Assembly (NCBI GenBank): GCA_963841425.1 | Contig: CAWJCL010000001.1 | Location: forward strand, 62,001 to 126,000 | Length of the DNA stretch: 64,000 nt | Reading direction: 5' to 3' | From: DATEOR01 sp963841425 | GTDB lineage: Bacteria; Actinomycetota; Thermoleophilia; Gaiellales; Gaiellaceae | Part shown: piece by piece, positions 17,560 through 26,248 of the stretch | Layout: every line of letters starts with the position of its first letter | How positions within the stretch are numbered: the stretch's first letter is position 1 | Program-made: the position numbers and the translations under genes | Notes under the pieces: model-generated | Told to the model about the DNA's origin: nothing | Databases searched by the model: none | Seen by the model: the letters and a program-made list of their open reading frames with translations, nothing else

Positions 17560-19448
17560 TTCCGCGCAGAGCCCTGGCTCTGCTCGTCTGCGCCGTCGGC
17601 TCGGCGGCGCTCGGCGCATCGATGGCGGCCGCTCAGGCCGACAGCGGCCTGCACCTGCGGCCTACCGGAGGGGCGAGGTTTCCCGAACGTTCCTACGTGC
17701 TGAGCCTGCCGTCTGAGGCCTACATCACGCCCGACGCGGTCGTCGTCCGGGAGAACGGCAAGGTCGTGAAGGACGTGACCGTCGTTCCGGCAAGTACGGC
17801 CCAGTCGGGACAGTTCGGCGTCGTCCTCGTGATCGACGCGAGCGACAGCATGCGCGGCGACGCGATCGTCGGCGCGACCGCGGCGGCGCGCGCCTTTGCC
17901 GCCAGCCGTCAGCCCGGACAGTCCTTCGCCGTCGTGACGTTCAACAAGGACGCGAAGGTCGCGCTGCCGTTGACCACCGACTCGGAGGCGATCGACGCGG
18001 CGCTCGCCTCTCCACCGCCCCTCGCGCACGACACGCATCTGTACGACGCGGTCGCCCAGGCGGTCTCGATGCTCGAAAACGCGAACGTCACTGTCCGATC
18101 GGTGGTCGTTCTCTCCGACGGGGAAGACATCGGAAGCGCGCAATCGCTGGAAGAGGTGAGCGCCGCGGCGCAGGACGCGGGCGTGCGCGTCTTCAGCGTC
18201 GGTCTTCGCTCGAAGGCGTTCGACGTCGCGGCCCTGCAGGAGCTCGCCCGTCGCGGAGGCGGGCAGTATCTCGAGGCGAAGAATCCCGAGGATCTGGAGC
18301 CGATCTTCGGCCAGCTGGGATCGAGGCTCGCCAGCGAGTACCTGCTCCACTACACGTCGAATGCTCGCCCGAACAGGAAGGTCTTCGTCTCGGTCTCGGT
18401 CGAGAGCTATCCCGGCGTTGTGACTGCCGGCTATTCCACGCCGAGCCTGAGTGCGACCGCGCAGCAACCTTTCAACCGCTCCGAGTTCGAGACCTTCATT
18501 CGCTCGACGGGCGGCATGTTCTCGACGGCGGCCCTGGCGGCCCTACTCTTCGCGTTGGCCCTGCATTTCCTCATTCGCCCTCGCGCGGGCGGCGTCCGGA
18601 ACCGCCTCGCCGAGTTCATCTCCCTGCCCACCCGCACGTCGGAGAAGCCTCCGGAGGAGCAGAAGGAGGCCCTCTTCGACCGTGCGGAGCAGTCCTTCGA
18701 GGGGGCGAAGTGGTGGGACCGGTTCAAGCAGGACCTCGAGATCGCCCGGATCACCATCTCGCCCGCCCGGATCCTCCTCTGGACGATCGCCGCGACGTTG
18801 CTCGGGGCGTATCTCCTCTACCTGATCGGGGGGCCGATCGTCGGATTTCTCGGGTTCAGCATCCCTCTGATCGTGCGTTCGGTCGTCAAGCAGCGTGCGA
18901 ACCGGCAGCGGCAGCTTTTCGCCGAGCAGCTGCCCGACAACCTGCAAGTACTCGCCTCTGCGCTCCGCGCCGGGCACAGCCTCGTGGGGGCTCTCTCCGT
19001 TGTCGTCGACGACTCGCCCGAACCGTCCAAGTCCGAGTTCAAGCGCGTCATCGCCGACGAGCAGCTCGGCGTCCCGCTCGAGGACGCCATCGAGGTGGTC
19101 GCCAGCCGCATGCAGAGCAAGGATCTATCGCAGGTCGGCCTCGTAGCGGCCCTGCAGCACGAGACGGGCGGGAACACGGCCGAGGTGCTCGACCGCGTCG
19201 CCGACACGGTTCGGGAGCGCTTCGAGTTGCGGCGCCTCGTTCGCACCCTCACTGCGCAAGGGCGCATGTCGAGGTGGATCCTGACGAGCCTGCCCGTTTT
19301 CTTGCTCCTGGTCATCACGCTTTTGAACCCGGATTACATCGACCCGCTCTACTCGCATCCGGGGGGGCGCCTCGTGCTCGTGGGAGCCGGGCTCATGGTC
19401 GTCGCAGGGTCGCTCGTCATTCGGAAGATCATCGACATCAAGGTCTAG
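17556..19448 (+). CDS. von Willebrand A - TadB fusion protein
   Basis: 630 residues joining two modules. Residues 1-27 are a signal peptide. Residues about 85-265 are a VWA domain with an intact MIDAS: DxSxS (D94, S96, S98), T160 and D188. A membrane helix at about 322-340 follows, then a cytoplasmic linker, two helices at about 405-440, a T2SSF/GspF domain (about 455-590), and two final helices. The second half is a complete TadB, the inner-membrane platform partner of TadC. The fusion places a metal-dependent adhesion-type domain outside the cell on the same chain as the pilus platform. GTG overlaps the cpaF stop (GTGA). Confidence 0.9.
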   Translation: MIPRRALALLVCAVGSAALGASMAAAQADSGLHLRPTGGARFPERSYVLSLPSEAYITPDAVVVRENGKVVKDVTVVPASTAQSGQFGVVLVIDASDSMRGDAIVGATAAARAFAASRQPGQSFAVVTFNKDAKVALPLTTDSEAIDAALASPPPLAHDTHLYDAVAQAVSMLENANVTVRSVVVLSDGEDIGSAQSLEEVSAAAQDAGVRVFSVGLRSKAFDVAALQELARRGGGQYLEAKNPEDLEPIFGQLGSRLASEYLLHYTSNARPNRKVFVSVSVESYPGVVTAGYSTPSLSATAQQPFNRSEFETFIRSTGGMFSTAALAALLFALALHFLIRPRAGGVRNRLAEFISLPTRTSEKPPEEQKEALFDRAEQSFEGAKWWDRFKQDLEIARITISPARILLWTIAATLLGAYLLYLIGGPIVGFLGFSIPLIVRSVVKQRANRQRQLFAEQLPDNLQVLASALRAGHSLVGALSVVVDDSPEPSKSEFKRVIADEQLGVPLEDAIEVVASRMQSKDLSQVGLVAALQHETGGNTAEVLDRVADTVRERFELRRLVRTLTAQGRMSRWILTSLPVFLLLVITLLNPDYIDPLYSHPGGRLVLVGAGLMVVAGSLVIRKIIDIKV

Positions 19449-19456
19449 GAGGCGGC

Positions 19457-20368
19457 GTGCTCTTCTTCTTCATCGGTCTCGCACTCGCAGGAGCCTCGGT
19501 CTATCTCGTGGCGCGGGCTGTGAGCATGCCGCGCTTTCGGACGGTCGAGACGATCGCGAAGATCGACCTATACGGCTACTCCCGGGCCGCGGACGGTGTC
19601 GAGGACACGTCCGCGATGCGCGGCGCGCTCGACGACATCGCCGGCGCGGTCGGCGCGGTCGTTGCAGGCCGGTTCGGCGGAAAGCACGAGCAGGATGTGC
19701 GGAGCCACCTCATGGCGGCCGGCCTTTACGGCGTGACGGCAAGGCGGTTCATCGGGTATCAGACTCTCGCCGCAATCACCTTCCCGGCCGCCTGGGTCTG
19801 GTTCTCGGGAACCACCGACCTGGCGAGGTTCCTCGTCCTTCCGGGCGCGATCCTCGCCGTCTATCTCGGCTGGCGGGCCCCGCTGATCGTCGTCGACCGT
19901 CGAGCCCGCTTCCGGCTCCAGGAAATCGACTACGAGCTCCCCGAGCTGGTCGACCTGCTCGTCGTCACGGTCGAAGCGGGCCTCGGCTTCGCAGGCTCGC
20001 TCCAGGTTGCGTCCGAGCGGATCGGGGGCCCGCTGGGGGAGGAGCTTCGCCTCACCCTCCAAGAGCAGAACATGGGCCTGACGACGGAGGAGGCGCTGCG
20101 AAACATGCTTGCCCGCGCCGATACCCCCGCGGTGCGGTCGTTCGTCCGCGCCGTCACACAGGGCGAGACCTTGGGCGTTTCAATCGGCGACATCCTGCGC
20201 TCGCTGGCGACGGAGATGCGCAAGCGCCGCCGCGCGGCTGCGGAGGAGCGCGCCCAGAAGGCGCCGGTCAAGATCCTTTTCCCGCTCGTCTTCCTCATCT
20301 TCCCGGCCATGTTCGTGATCCTTCTCGGCCCGGCGGTGTTCGACTTCATCGAAGCGTTCGGCACGTGA
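19457..20368 (+). CDS. tadC: TadC-like platform protein
   Basis: 303 residues. Three to four membrane helices and a T2SSF domain: EIDYELPELVDLLVVTVEAGLGFAGSLQVAS, then VRSFVRAVTQGETLGVSIGDILRSLA, and the C-terminal helix PVKILFPLVFLIFPAMFVILLGPA. It is the second platform protein of the Tad machine, partner of the TadB half of the preceding fusion. GTG 19457 sits four bases after AGGAGG. The longer frame extending upstream through tadB is a shadow. Confidence 0.9.
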   Translation: MLFFFIGLALAGASVYLVARAVSMPRFRTVETIAKIDLYGYSRAADGVEDTSAMRGALDDIAGAVGAVVAGRFGGKHEQDVRSHLMAAGLYGVTARRFIGYQTLAAITFPAAWVWFSGTTDLARFLVLPGAILAVYLGWRAPLIVVDRRARFRLQEIDYELPELVDLLVVTVEAGLGFAGSLQVASERIGGPLGEELRLTLQEQNMGLTTEEALRNMLARADTPAVRSFVRAVTQGETLGVSIGDILRSLATEMRKRRRAAAEERAQKAPVKILFPLVFLIFPAMFVILLGPAVFDFIEAFGT

Positions 20369-21027
20369 GCCGACTCGCCGTAACTCTCCTGTTCTGCGCC
20401 GCCGCCGCCGCGACGGCGATGACTACGGTCGATCGGCTCCAAGCAGCCCTGGACAGCGGAACGACGCGCGCGTGGGCCCTTGTCGGCTACTGGGCTCTCA
20501 AGACTGCCGTCATCGCGGCTTTCGCGTACTTCGTCGCCGTGCGCCCGGAGTCTCGCCGGCCCTCGCGGGACCCGGTCGCGTTTATCGCGTGTGCCGCGGC
20601 GCTGGGCCTGCTGCTCGCGCTGCGCCAGCCCTCCGGCGGTAGCACGAGCCTCGTCCTGGCCGGCGATTTCGTCGCTCTCGCAAGCTACGTCTGGCTCCTG
20701 GCCTCGGTGCTGGCGCTCGGGAAGTGCTTCGGCATCCTTCCGGAAGCGCGCGGGCTCGTCATGCGGGGGCCGTATCGCTTCGTGAGGCATCCGGTGTACC
20801 TGGGCGAACTCGGCGCCGTCGTCGGCCTCTCGATCGGGGCCCCGAGCCTCTGGAACTTTGTCGTCCTCGTCGCGTTCTACGCCGCCCAGGCAGTGAGGAT
20901 GCGGCTCGAGGAGCAGGCACTGACGCGTGAGTTCGCCGAGTACGCGGGGTACGCCGCGACGACCCCTCGGCTCTTGCCGATTCCGCTCGTGCCCTTGCGG
21001 GTCACGACCGTCTCACGCCCGTCGTAG
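20365..21027 (+). CDS. isoprenylcysteine carboxylmethyltransferase-family membrane protein
   Basis: 220 residues with about five helices. The C-terminal motif RGPYRFVRHPVYLGELG plus LEEQALTREFAEYAGY is the signature of ICMT/PEMT-like membrane methyltransferases, which bind SAM through the RHP segment. Bacterial substrates are mostly unknown. GTG overlaps the tadC stop (GTGA), so it is co-translated with the pilus operon, but a pilus role is only suggested by position. Confidence 0.8.
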   Translation: MSRLAVTLLFCAAAAATAMTTVDRLQAALDSGTTRAWALVGYWALKTAVIAAFAYFVAVRPESRRPSRDPVAFIACAAALGLLLALRQPSGGSTSLVLAGDFVALASYVWLLASVLALGKCFGILPEARGLVMRGPYRFVRHPVYLGELGAVVGLSIGAPSLWNFVVLVAFYAAQAVRMRLEEQALTREFAEYAGYAATTPRLLPIPLVPLRVTTVSRPS

Positions 21028-21143
21028 CGTCGATCTAGGGCGTTCGCCCGGTCGGGCGCCGACTGCCTGAAGGTCGGTTAGGACCCTCGACCTCCGGGTA
21101 GTGTAGGTTTCGTCCGCACCGTCCGATAAGACGCTCGAGCTCG

Positions 21144-21452
21144 ATGACGGTTACCCAATTTCTCGTCGCGTTGGCCCTCGGGGCAGGAGCGATCGCCCTC
21201 TGGATCAACAACCGCTTTCCGGGACTCGCTCCAGGGCGCATGGTCGTCGCGTTCATTCACGTCGGCGTCGCCATGGTGATCGGGATGGCGCTCGTCCCGG
21301 CGGTCGACGCGTTCATCCAAGGAAACGTGTCGCCGGTCATGCGGGCCGTCGTCATCACGTTCGTGGTCGGTCTGCCCGCGCTCGTCTACGCGCTCTTGAC
21401 CTCGATCTGGGTCATTCTCATCGCGCAGAACGCGATGAAGATGCGCCGCTAG
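21144..21452 (+). CDS. small membrane protein
   Basis: 102 residues with three predicted helices (about 5-22, 35-55, 70-95) and a basic tail MKMRR. No family recognised. ATG 21144 lies 117 bases after the methyltransferase gene. Its stop overlaps the convergent glycosyltransferase gene by four bases. Confidence 0.55.
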   Translation: MTVTQFLVALALGAGAIALWINNRFPGLAPGRMVVAFIHVGVAMVIGMALVPAVDAFIQGNVSPVMRAVVITFVVGLPALVYALLTSIWVILIAQNAMKMRR

Positions 21453-23311
21453 CGCAGGCTCGCGCCCGAGCCGCTCAGTCTGACGAGGACGAGACCCGAG
21501 CTCGGATCTTCGGCAACCTGCGTTCCGCCGAGCGCGAGCTCCGGCCCCACGATCGCGTAGTCGGCGGAGATGGGCGAGCCCGACTCGGCGAGCCGGCCCT
21601 GACCGTCGGAGAGCGCCTCGCCGGTGAAGGGGTGCGTCAGGGAGACCAGGTCGTAGGCGTCATCGAATGCATAAAGCCGATCGACGCTCGTGTTCGTGAG
21701 CTGCGTCTCGAAGAGGGCGCTCCAGCGATCCCAGATCTTGAGCGTCACCGGAGAACCGTCGGCAGGCTCGGCCCAGATCCCGACAACCCGTGCCTGGGGG
21801 CCGACGGCGTCGTCCACCCAGCTGGGATTGGGCGCCACCCAGCGCGCCTTCGCCTTCTCTGCGACGACGGTGTTGGCGGCGAGGACGAACAGCGTGATGA
21901 ACAGGAAGTTGAGGACGACGGCGAACCGAAGCAGGACCGACCGCTTGGGGCTGACCAGCAGGAACGCCGCCACCCCGATCGCCGAGAGGCACATGATCAC
22001 CCCGAGCAGCTGGCCGTGGGCGCCGAGCGCGGGCTTGAGCAGGCCCCAGGGAACGAGCGCAACCGTGCTCGACGAAACGCCCCAGGCGTGACCGTTCAAG
22101 AACTCGGCGAAGGGAATCGCGGCCGGTGCGATGAGGGCGACCGCGCCGGCGACCAGGGCGGGCTTTCGAGGCCGCGTCATGCCGAGGCTGATCCAGAGCA
22201 GGAAGACGAGCAGGACGAGTGGCACCACGTAGAAGACGTAGCGGTCGTGAACCGCCGGGGTGGGCCGCGGCTGGGTCGAGTACGTGGCGATCAGGAGCAC
22301 GAACCAGAAGACGCATGAGCCCGCGATTGCGACAAGGGCCCGCGCCCGTCGATCCAGCAGGTCGCGGCGCCCAGCGAGGGCGAACATGAGCACGAGCGCC
22401 GCGAACGGGATGATCCCGACGTACAGGTCGAGCTCGCCGATGTAGATGAGGAGCCACCGGGGGAGCGACAGCAGGTCGAACACGTGCAGCCAGTGGCCGT
22501 GCGCCCCGAGGACATCGCTTCCTCGAGCCAAAGACCAGGCGACCCCGCCGACGAACAGAGCTCCGAACATGTAGATCGTCGCGCGATAGGGCGCGAGCCG
22601 CGCGACGACGGCCCGCCTGCCACCGCCTTCGAAGGTGCTGACGAGCACGATTCCTGTGAGAAACGCGGGAACGAGCATGACCATCTCCGCGCGTGTGAGC
22701 AGCGCGACACCGATCGCGAGCAGCGCGAGGCCCTGCGTCCGCCGGCTCGGACGCTCTAGGGCGACCGTGATTGCGAGGACGGCGGCGAGGAAGACGGGAT
22801 ACGCCAGGCTCTCGGTCATCGCCTTGCTCGAGTAGACCATCGAGGGGACGAGCACGGTCAGCACCGCGAGGAAGAAGGAGAGCTGCTTGTCGAGGACGCG
22901 CCGGCCGAGCAGGTAGGCGAAGACGGCCGCGCTCGACATGACGATGCAGTTGATGAGCTGAATCGCCGCATATGCCTGCGTCGCCGAGCTTGTGAGGAGC
23001 CAGGCCGGCGCGATCAGCAGGGGATACAGCGGCCCGTAGCTCCACGTTGCCATCGCGGCGCCGTTCACCGAGAAACTGCCGGTTTCCGCCAAGCTCCGGC
23101 TCAGCTCCGAATAGATGTACTCGTCCGGCATGATCCAAGGCGTCGGGCTCGAGCGCGCGAGCGAATAGCGGAAGACGGCCGACAGCGCGACGATCCCGAG
23201 GAGCCAGGCGACGGCGGGGATGCGTGCCAGAACGCGCTCGGCGTCCTTCAGCCGCGAGCGACCCTCGTACGGGAGGGGCTGAAATGTCGCGTCGGCTCGG
23301 CCTGACAGCAT
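21449..23311 (-). CDS. PMT/ArnT-like membrane glycosyltransferase
   Basis: 620 residues with about 12 helices. The first extracellular loop carries PWIMPDEYIYSELSR, with acidic residues (about D63/E64) at the position of the catalytic Asp of GT-C enzymes. The C-terminal extracytoplasmic domain is soluble. GT-C enzymes move sugars from polyprenyl-phosphate donors to proteins or lipids; here the acceptor is unknown. Monocistronic as far as I can see. Confidence 0.75.
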   Translation of the reverse strand: MLSGRADATFQPLPYEGRSRLKDAERVLARIPAVAWLLGIVALSAVFRYSLARSSPTPWIMPDEYIYSELSRSLAETGSFSVNGAAMATWSYGPLYPLLIAPAWLLTSSATQAYAAIQLINCIVMSSAAVFAYLLGRRVLDKQLSFFLAVLTVLVPSMVYSSKAMTESLAYPVFLAAVLAITVALERPSRRTQGLALLAIGVALLTRAEMVMLVPAFLTGIVLVSTFEGGGRRAVVARLAPYRATIYMFGALFVGGVAWSLARGSDVLGAHGHWLHVFDLLSLPRWLLIYIGELDLYVGIIPFAALVLMFALAGRRDLLDRRARALVAIAGSCVFWFVLLIATYSTQPRPTPAVHDRYVFYVVPLVLLVFLLWISLGMTRPRKPALVAGAVALIAPAAIPFAEFLNGHAWGVSSSTVALVPWGLLKPALGAHGQLLGVIMCLSAIGVAAFLLVSPKRSVLLRFAVVLNFLFITLFVLAANTVVAEKAKARWVAPNPSWVDDAVGPQARVVGIWAEPADGSPVTLKIWDRWSALFETQLTNTSVDRLYAFDDAYDLVSLTHPFTGEALSDGQGRLAESGSPISADYAIVGPELALGGTQVAEDPSSGLVLVRLSGSGASLR

Positions 23312-23437
23312 GCGAAAAGGTGCGATCGGGTTCCCGAGTCGAAAACTAGGAGGGAGGGGTCGTGGAAACCCTCGACCTCCGGCTAGGAATGCGTCAGTCG
23401 AGCGGCTGAGGCGGCGGCACGAGACCGCCGCCCCGCC

Positions 23438-23683
23438 TCATTCGGCCGGACTTAGCGCAAGGGAACGCGGTCGTGCCGGCGAGGGGCGAACCGGCGTCGG
23501 CGCGGAGCTGCGCAGCTCCGTTTCACCGTGCCAGTGGGCCACGCTCGCAGTCCAGGTCTGCCGGGAGTGGTATTCGCACACCTGGTAGTACTGCCCGTCG
23601 GCCGCCCGCACATCCCGGGTTGCCGTGCGGTCGCAGCGTCGGTTCTCGAGGCGGTAGTAGCCCTCACATCGCTCCATACGCAT
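23438..23683 (-). CDS. small cysteine/histidine protein
   Basis: 81 residues. The N-terminal 50 residues hold CEGYYRLENRRCDRTATRDVRAADGQYYQVCEYHSRQ, where Cys6, Cys17, Cys36 and His39 could form a zinc site. The tail is Pro/Ser-rich. The ATG at 23683 has GGAGATG upstream, and the gene follows the thioesterase gene after 28 bases on the same strand. No function assigned. Confidence 0.5.
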   Translation of the reverse strand: MRMERCEGYYRLENRRCDRTATRDVRAADGQYYQVCEYHSRQTWTASVAHWHGETELRSSAPTPVRPSPARPRSLALSPAE

Positions 23684-23711
23684 CGCATCATCTCCGGATG
23701 CGGCGCTCGCG

Positions 23712-24191
23712 CTATTCCCCGTCGGAGTGAAGTTGCCGGCGCCAGGCCTCGCCGGCGGCCCGTCCTTCCGGGCTCGCGAGGAAGTGCTCGAGGGGCACGT
23801 GCAAGAAGGCGCCGCGAGCCTCGGCGAGGATCTCGCCGTCCAGGCGGAGGTCGCTGTCGACGTGGATGCGCCGCCCGCGGCTCTCGGTCACCCACGCGGC
23901 GATCTGGAGCTTGCGGTTGATGAGCACGGGCCGGCGGTAGCGGACGAAGATCCGGGCGGTCACCGCCGGGAAGCGGTGCCACGTCGCGAGGAGCCCGCAC
24001 GCCTCGTCCAGCGCGGCGCCGACGAGCCCTCCGTGGACGATTCCCGGCCCGGCCTGCTGGCGCTCACCGAAGAAGAAGGTTGCCTCGTAGCGCTCGATCC
24101 CTTCAGCCGCAGGGCGGGGGAGGTGGAGACCGTCCGGGTTGTCGCCACAGCCCCAACACGAAGGGTCGTGGTGCGGCGGAATTCGGCTCAG
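23712..24191 (-). CDS. PaaI-like hotdog thioesterase
   Basis: About 159 residues. The opening SCWGCGDNPDGLHL is the CxGCGxxNPxGL signature of PaaI-type thioesterases, followed by the hotdog core GIVHGGLVGAALDEACGLLA and a beta sheet through LRLDGEILAEARGAFL. It should hydrolyse a CoA or ACP thioester. In this frame no ATG, GTG or TTG lies between the upstream TAA and residue 77, so the signature is reached only from the CTG at 24191, embedded in the HMG-CoA-reductase stop as CTGA. Confidence 0.8.
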   Translation of the reverse strand: MSRIPPHHDPSCWGCGDNPDGLHLPRPAAEGIERYEATFFFGERQQAGPGIVHGGLVGAALDEACGLLATWHRFPAVTARIFVRYRRPVLINRKLQIAAWVTESRGRRIHVDSDLRLDGEILAEARGAFLHVPLEHFLASPEGRAAGEAWRRQLHSDGE

Positions 24192-25408
24192 CGCAGACCG
24201 CCCCGCTCGAAGTGCGCCTTATAGAAGTTCTCCGACCCGGCCGTGGCCATCGCCGCCGAGGCGGAGATCTCGAGTGCCAGCGTCGCCGCGGCCACGATCT
24301 GCGCGAAGCGGTAGACCTTCCCCGTCCCGGCGCAGTCGAGCAGGTTGAGCCAGGCGCTCGCAGAGGGGAGGGTCGTGCCGCCCCCGATGGTCGCCACCTC
24401 GAGCCCCGGGAGTCGGATCGTCGCGTGGAGGCCGCCGTCCACCCTGTAGGCGGTCCCGTGCGCCATCGAGCTCGTGCCGACCATGCCGACGTCTTGCCCC
24501 GTGGCGATGAAAAGCGCTGCGATCGCGGTCGCCGGTGTGAAGGCGACCGACTGCATCCCGGAGGCAACGGCGCCGTGGGTCCCGACGAAGGCCAGGTCGA
24601 CGAGGTCGTCGAGGGTGGTCTTGAGGACGCGGCGCACGGCCTCCTCCGTGAGCGTGCACTCGGCGATGACCGTCTTCCCGTGCCCGCCGCGCTCGAAGTA
24701 GCGGTGCGACGGCTTCTTGTCTCCGCCCATGTTCCCCTCGAGGATCGCGCGCTTCGGCTTCACCGGAGCGTTCTCCAGCACGAACCCCTGGTTGAGGGCG
24801 TAGGAGTTGCGGGTGATCATGTTCATCCCGACCGCGTCGCCGGTCGTGTAGGCGTAGAGGACGTGGCAGGTGGGCCCGACGACGTGCGTCTCGAGCTCGC
24901 GCAGCCGCGCGTGCTTGGAGAGCCCGCCGATCGGCTCGCCGGCGAGCCAGTCACGCATGGGAACCACCTGGTCCTCGATCCAGCGCGAGAAGGCGACGGC
25001 GTCGGCGGTCGAGTCGAACAGGAATCCGGATGCCCGCGTCACCCGGTCGTGGAGGACGTGGGTGCGGAAGCCGCCCGACTCAGCCGCTGCCTTGGCTCCC
25101 CGGAAGAGGGAAAGGGAGAGCCCGCCTTCGGTGTTGGCGAGCGGCACGTAAACGGAGTCCTGGCTCCGCCCCCGCTCGACGAGCCGGCCCTCCGGCTCCT
25201 CCAGCTCGTAGTCGCCGAGATCGAGCTCGACCGGGCCGACGACCGCGACGGGGACGACGGCGACCCCGGTGATCGCCTCGGTGGCCTTGACGAGCGGCGA
25301 GAGGTCGTGCTCGGCGACGACGCCGTCGAGGCCGAGCAGCTCCTGGCGGGCGCGGATCGACTCGGGGTCGTTCCTTCGTGGCCAGCGACTGCGGGACGAC
25401 GTGCTCAG
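24188..25408 (-). CDS. 3-hydroxy-3-methylglutaryl-CoA reductase
   Basis: About 406 residues. All four catalytic residues are visible: Glu94 in PLANTEGG, Lys231/232 in GGDKKPS, Asp306 in ATGQD and His399 in YKAHFERGG; also TGDAVGMNM (about 189-197). It reduces HMG-CoA to mevalonate with NAD(P)H. The N-terminal 87 residues (SRWPRRNDPESIRARQELLGL onward) match the family but have no ATG, GTG or TTG before them; the only sensible start is CTG 25408-25406 in the CTGA overlap with the upstream gene. A GTG at 25147 would remove the N-terminal region. Confidence 0.88.
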   Translation of the reverse strand: MSTSSRSRWPRRNDPESIRARQELLGLDGVVAEHDLSPLVKATEAITGVAVVPVAVVGPVELDLGDYELEEPEGRLVERGRSQDSVYVPLANTEGGLSLSLFRGAKAAAESGGFRTHVLHDRVTRASGFLFDSTADAVAFSRWIEDQVVPMRDWLAGEPIGGLSKHARLRELETHVVGPTCHVLYAYTTGDAVGMNMITRNSYALNQGFVLENAPVKPKRAILEGNMGGDKKPSHRYFERGGHGKTVIAECTLTEEAVRRVLKTTLDDLVDLAFVGTHGAVASGMQSVAFTPATAIAALFIATGQDVGMVGTSSMAHGTAYRVDGGLHATIRLPGLEVATIGGGTTLPSASAWLNLLDCAGTGKVYRFAQIVAAATLALEISASAAMATAGSENFYKAHFERGGLR

Positions 25409-26220
25409 GACGGGATCTGGACGTCGGAGACGTCGAGGCCGAGCGACGTCGCCAGGCGCACGCCGGTCTCGAGGTCCTCATGAAGCCGCCGGACGTCGGT
25501 GTCCCGCATGAGCGCGCCGACGAACTCGCGCGCCTTCGGTCTCCACAGGGCGTGTTGGGCGAAGATCGGCAGCAGCCTGTTCGAGGACTCCACGATCTTC
25601 TTCTTGGTCTTCTCGGGCGCTTGCTCGATCAGGACGCGCGCGTAGGCCATCCCCGACCCGTGGTGGATGCCGTCGTCGATCGTTAGCCGATTGCAGAGGT
25701 CCTCGAGCACGGTGCCGCGCGAGGAGCGGGCGATGAGGCGGAAGCGCGGGATGATCAGGCGCTCGTAGAAGACCTGCATGTTCACGACCTTCTCCTCGAG
25801 CGTGTCCGCCTCGATCTGCATCTGCGCGAGCTGGTCCAGGTACGGGTCGGGCTCGCCGCGCCCGCCGGCGGCGTCGACGAGCCGGAGCCACGCCTCGGTG
25901 TGCCGCGACTCGTCCTGCACCATCGTCGTGTAGTAGAGCTTCGCCTCGGGGTCAGGGGCCATGCGGAAGAGCTGGGTCGCCATCTCGACGGCGAGCTCGT
26001 CTGCCTGGAGCTGCTGTGTGACCACCGAGCGCCACATGTCTCTGCGCCGCGCCAGCTTTTGCGGGCTGCCCTTGTATTCGGGCACGGGCGGCATGTCGTT
26101 CCACGGGAGGTCGCGGACCTGCCACTCGGCGCGCTTGGCCAGCTCGTAGTAGCGGAGAACCCCTTCGTAGGCCGAGCGGTCCTCGCCGTGCTCGAGCGGG
26201 GGTAGCTGTTCTGACTCCAT
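25405..26220 (-). CDS. ferritin-like diiron protein (R2/desaturase-like)
   Basis: 271 residues, all-helical. Ligand-type motifs typical of carboxylate-bridged diiron four-helix bundles are present: DELAVEM, then DESRH (ExxH), then FYERLIIPRF, then LTIDDGIHHG. It could be an oxygenase, desaturase or R2-like ligand-binding oxidase; I cannot choose. First gene of the operon with HMG-CoA reductase and thioesterase. ATG 26220 is preferred; the upstream in-frame extension overlaps folD on the other strand. Confidence 0.75.
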   Translation of the reverse strand: MESEQLPPLEHGEDRSAYEGVLRYYELAKRAEWQVRDLPWNDMPPVPEYKGSPQKLARRRDMWRSVVTQQLQADELAVEMATQLFRMAPDPEAKLYYTTMVQDESRHTEAWLRLVDAAGGRGEPDPYLDQLAQMQIEADTLEEKVVNMQVFYERLIIPRFRLIARSSRGTVLEDLCNRLTIDDGIHHGSGMAYARVLIEQAPEKTKKKIVESSNRLLPIFAQHALWRPKAREFVGALMRDTDVRRLHEDLETGVRLATSLGLDVSDVQIPS

Positions 26221-26248
26221 CTGCCCCGGCAGGCTAACGTTTCGCGCC

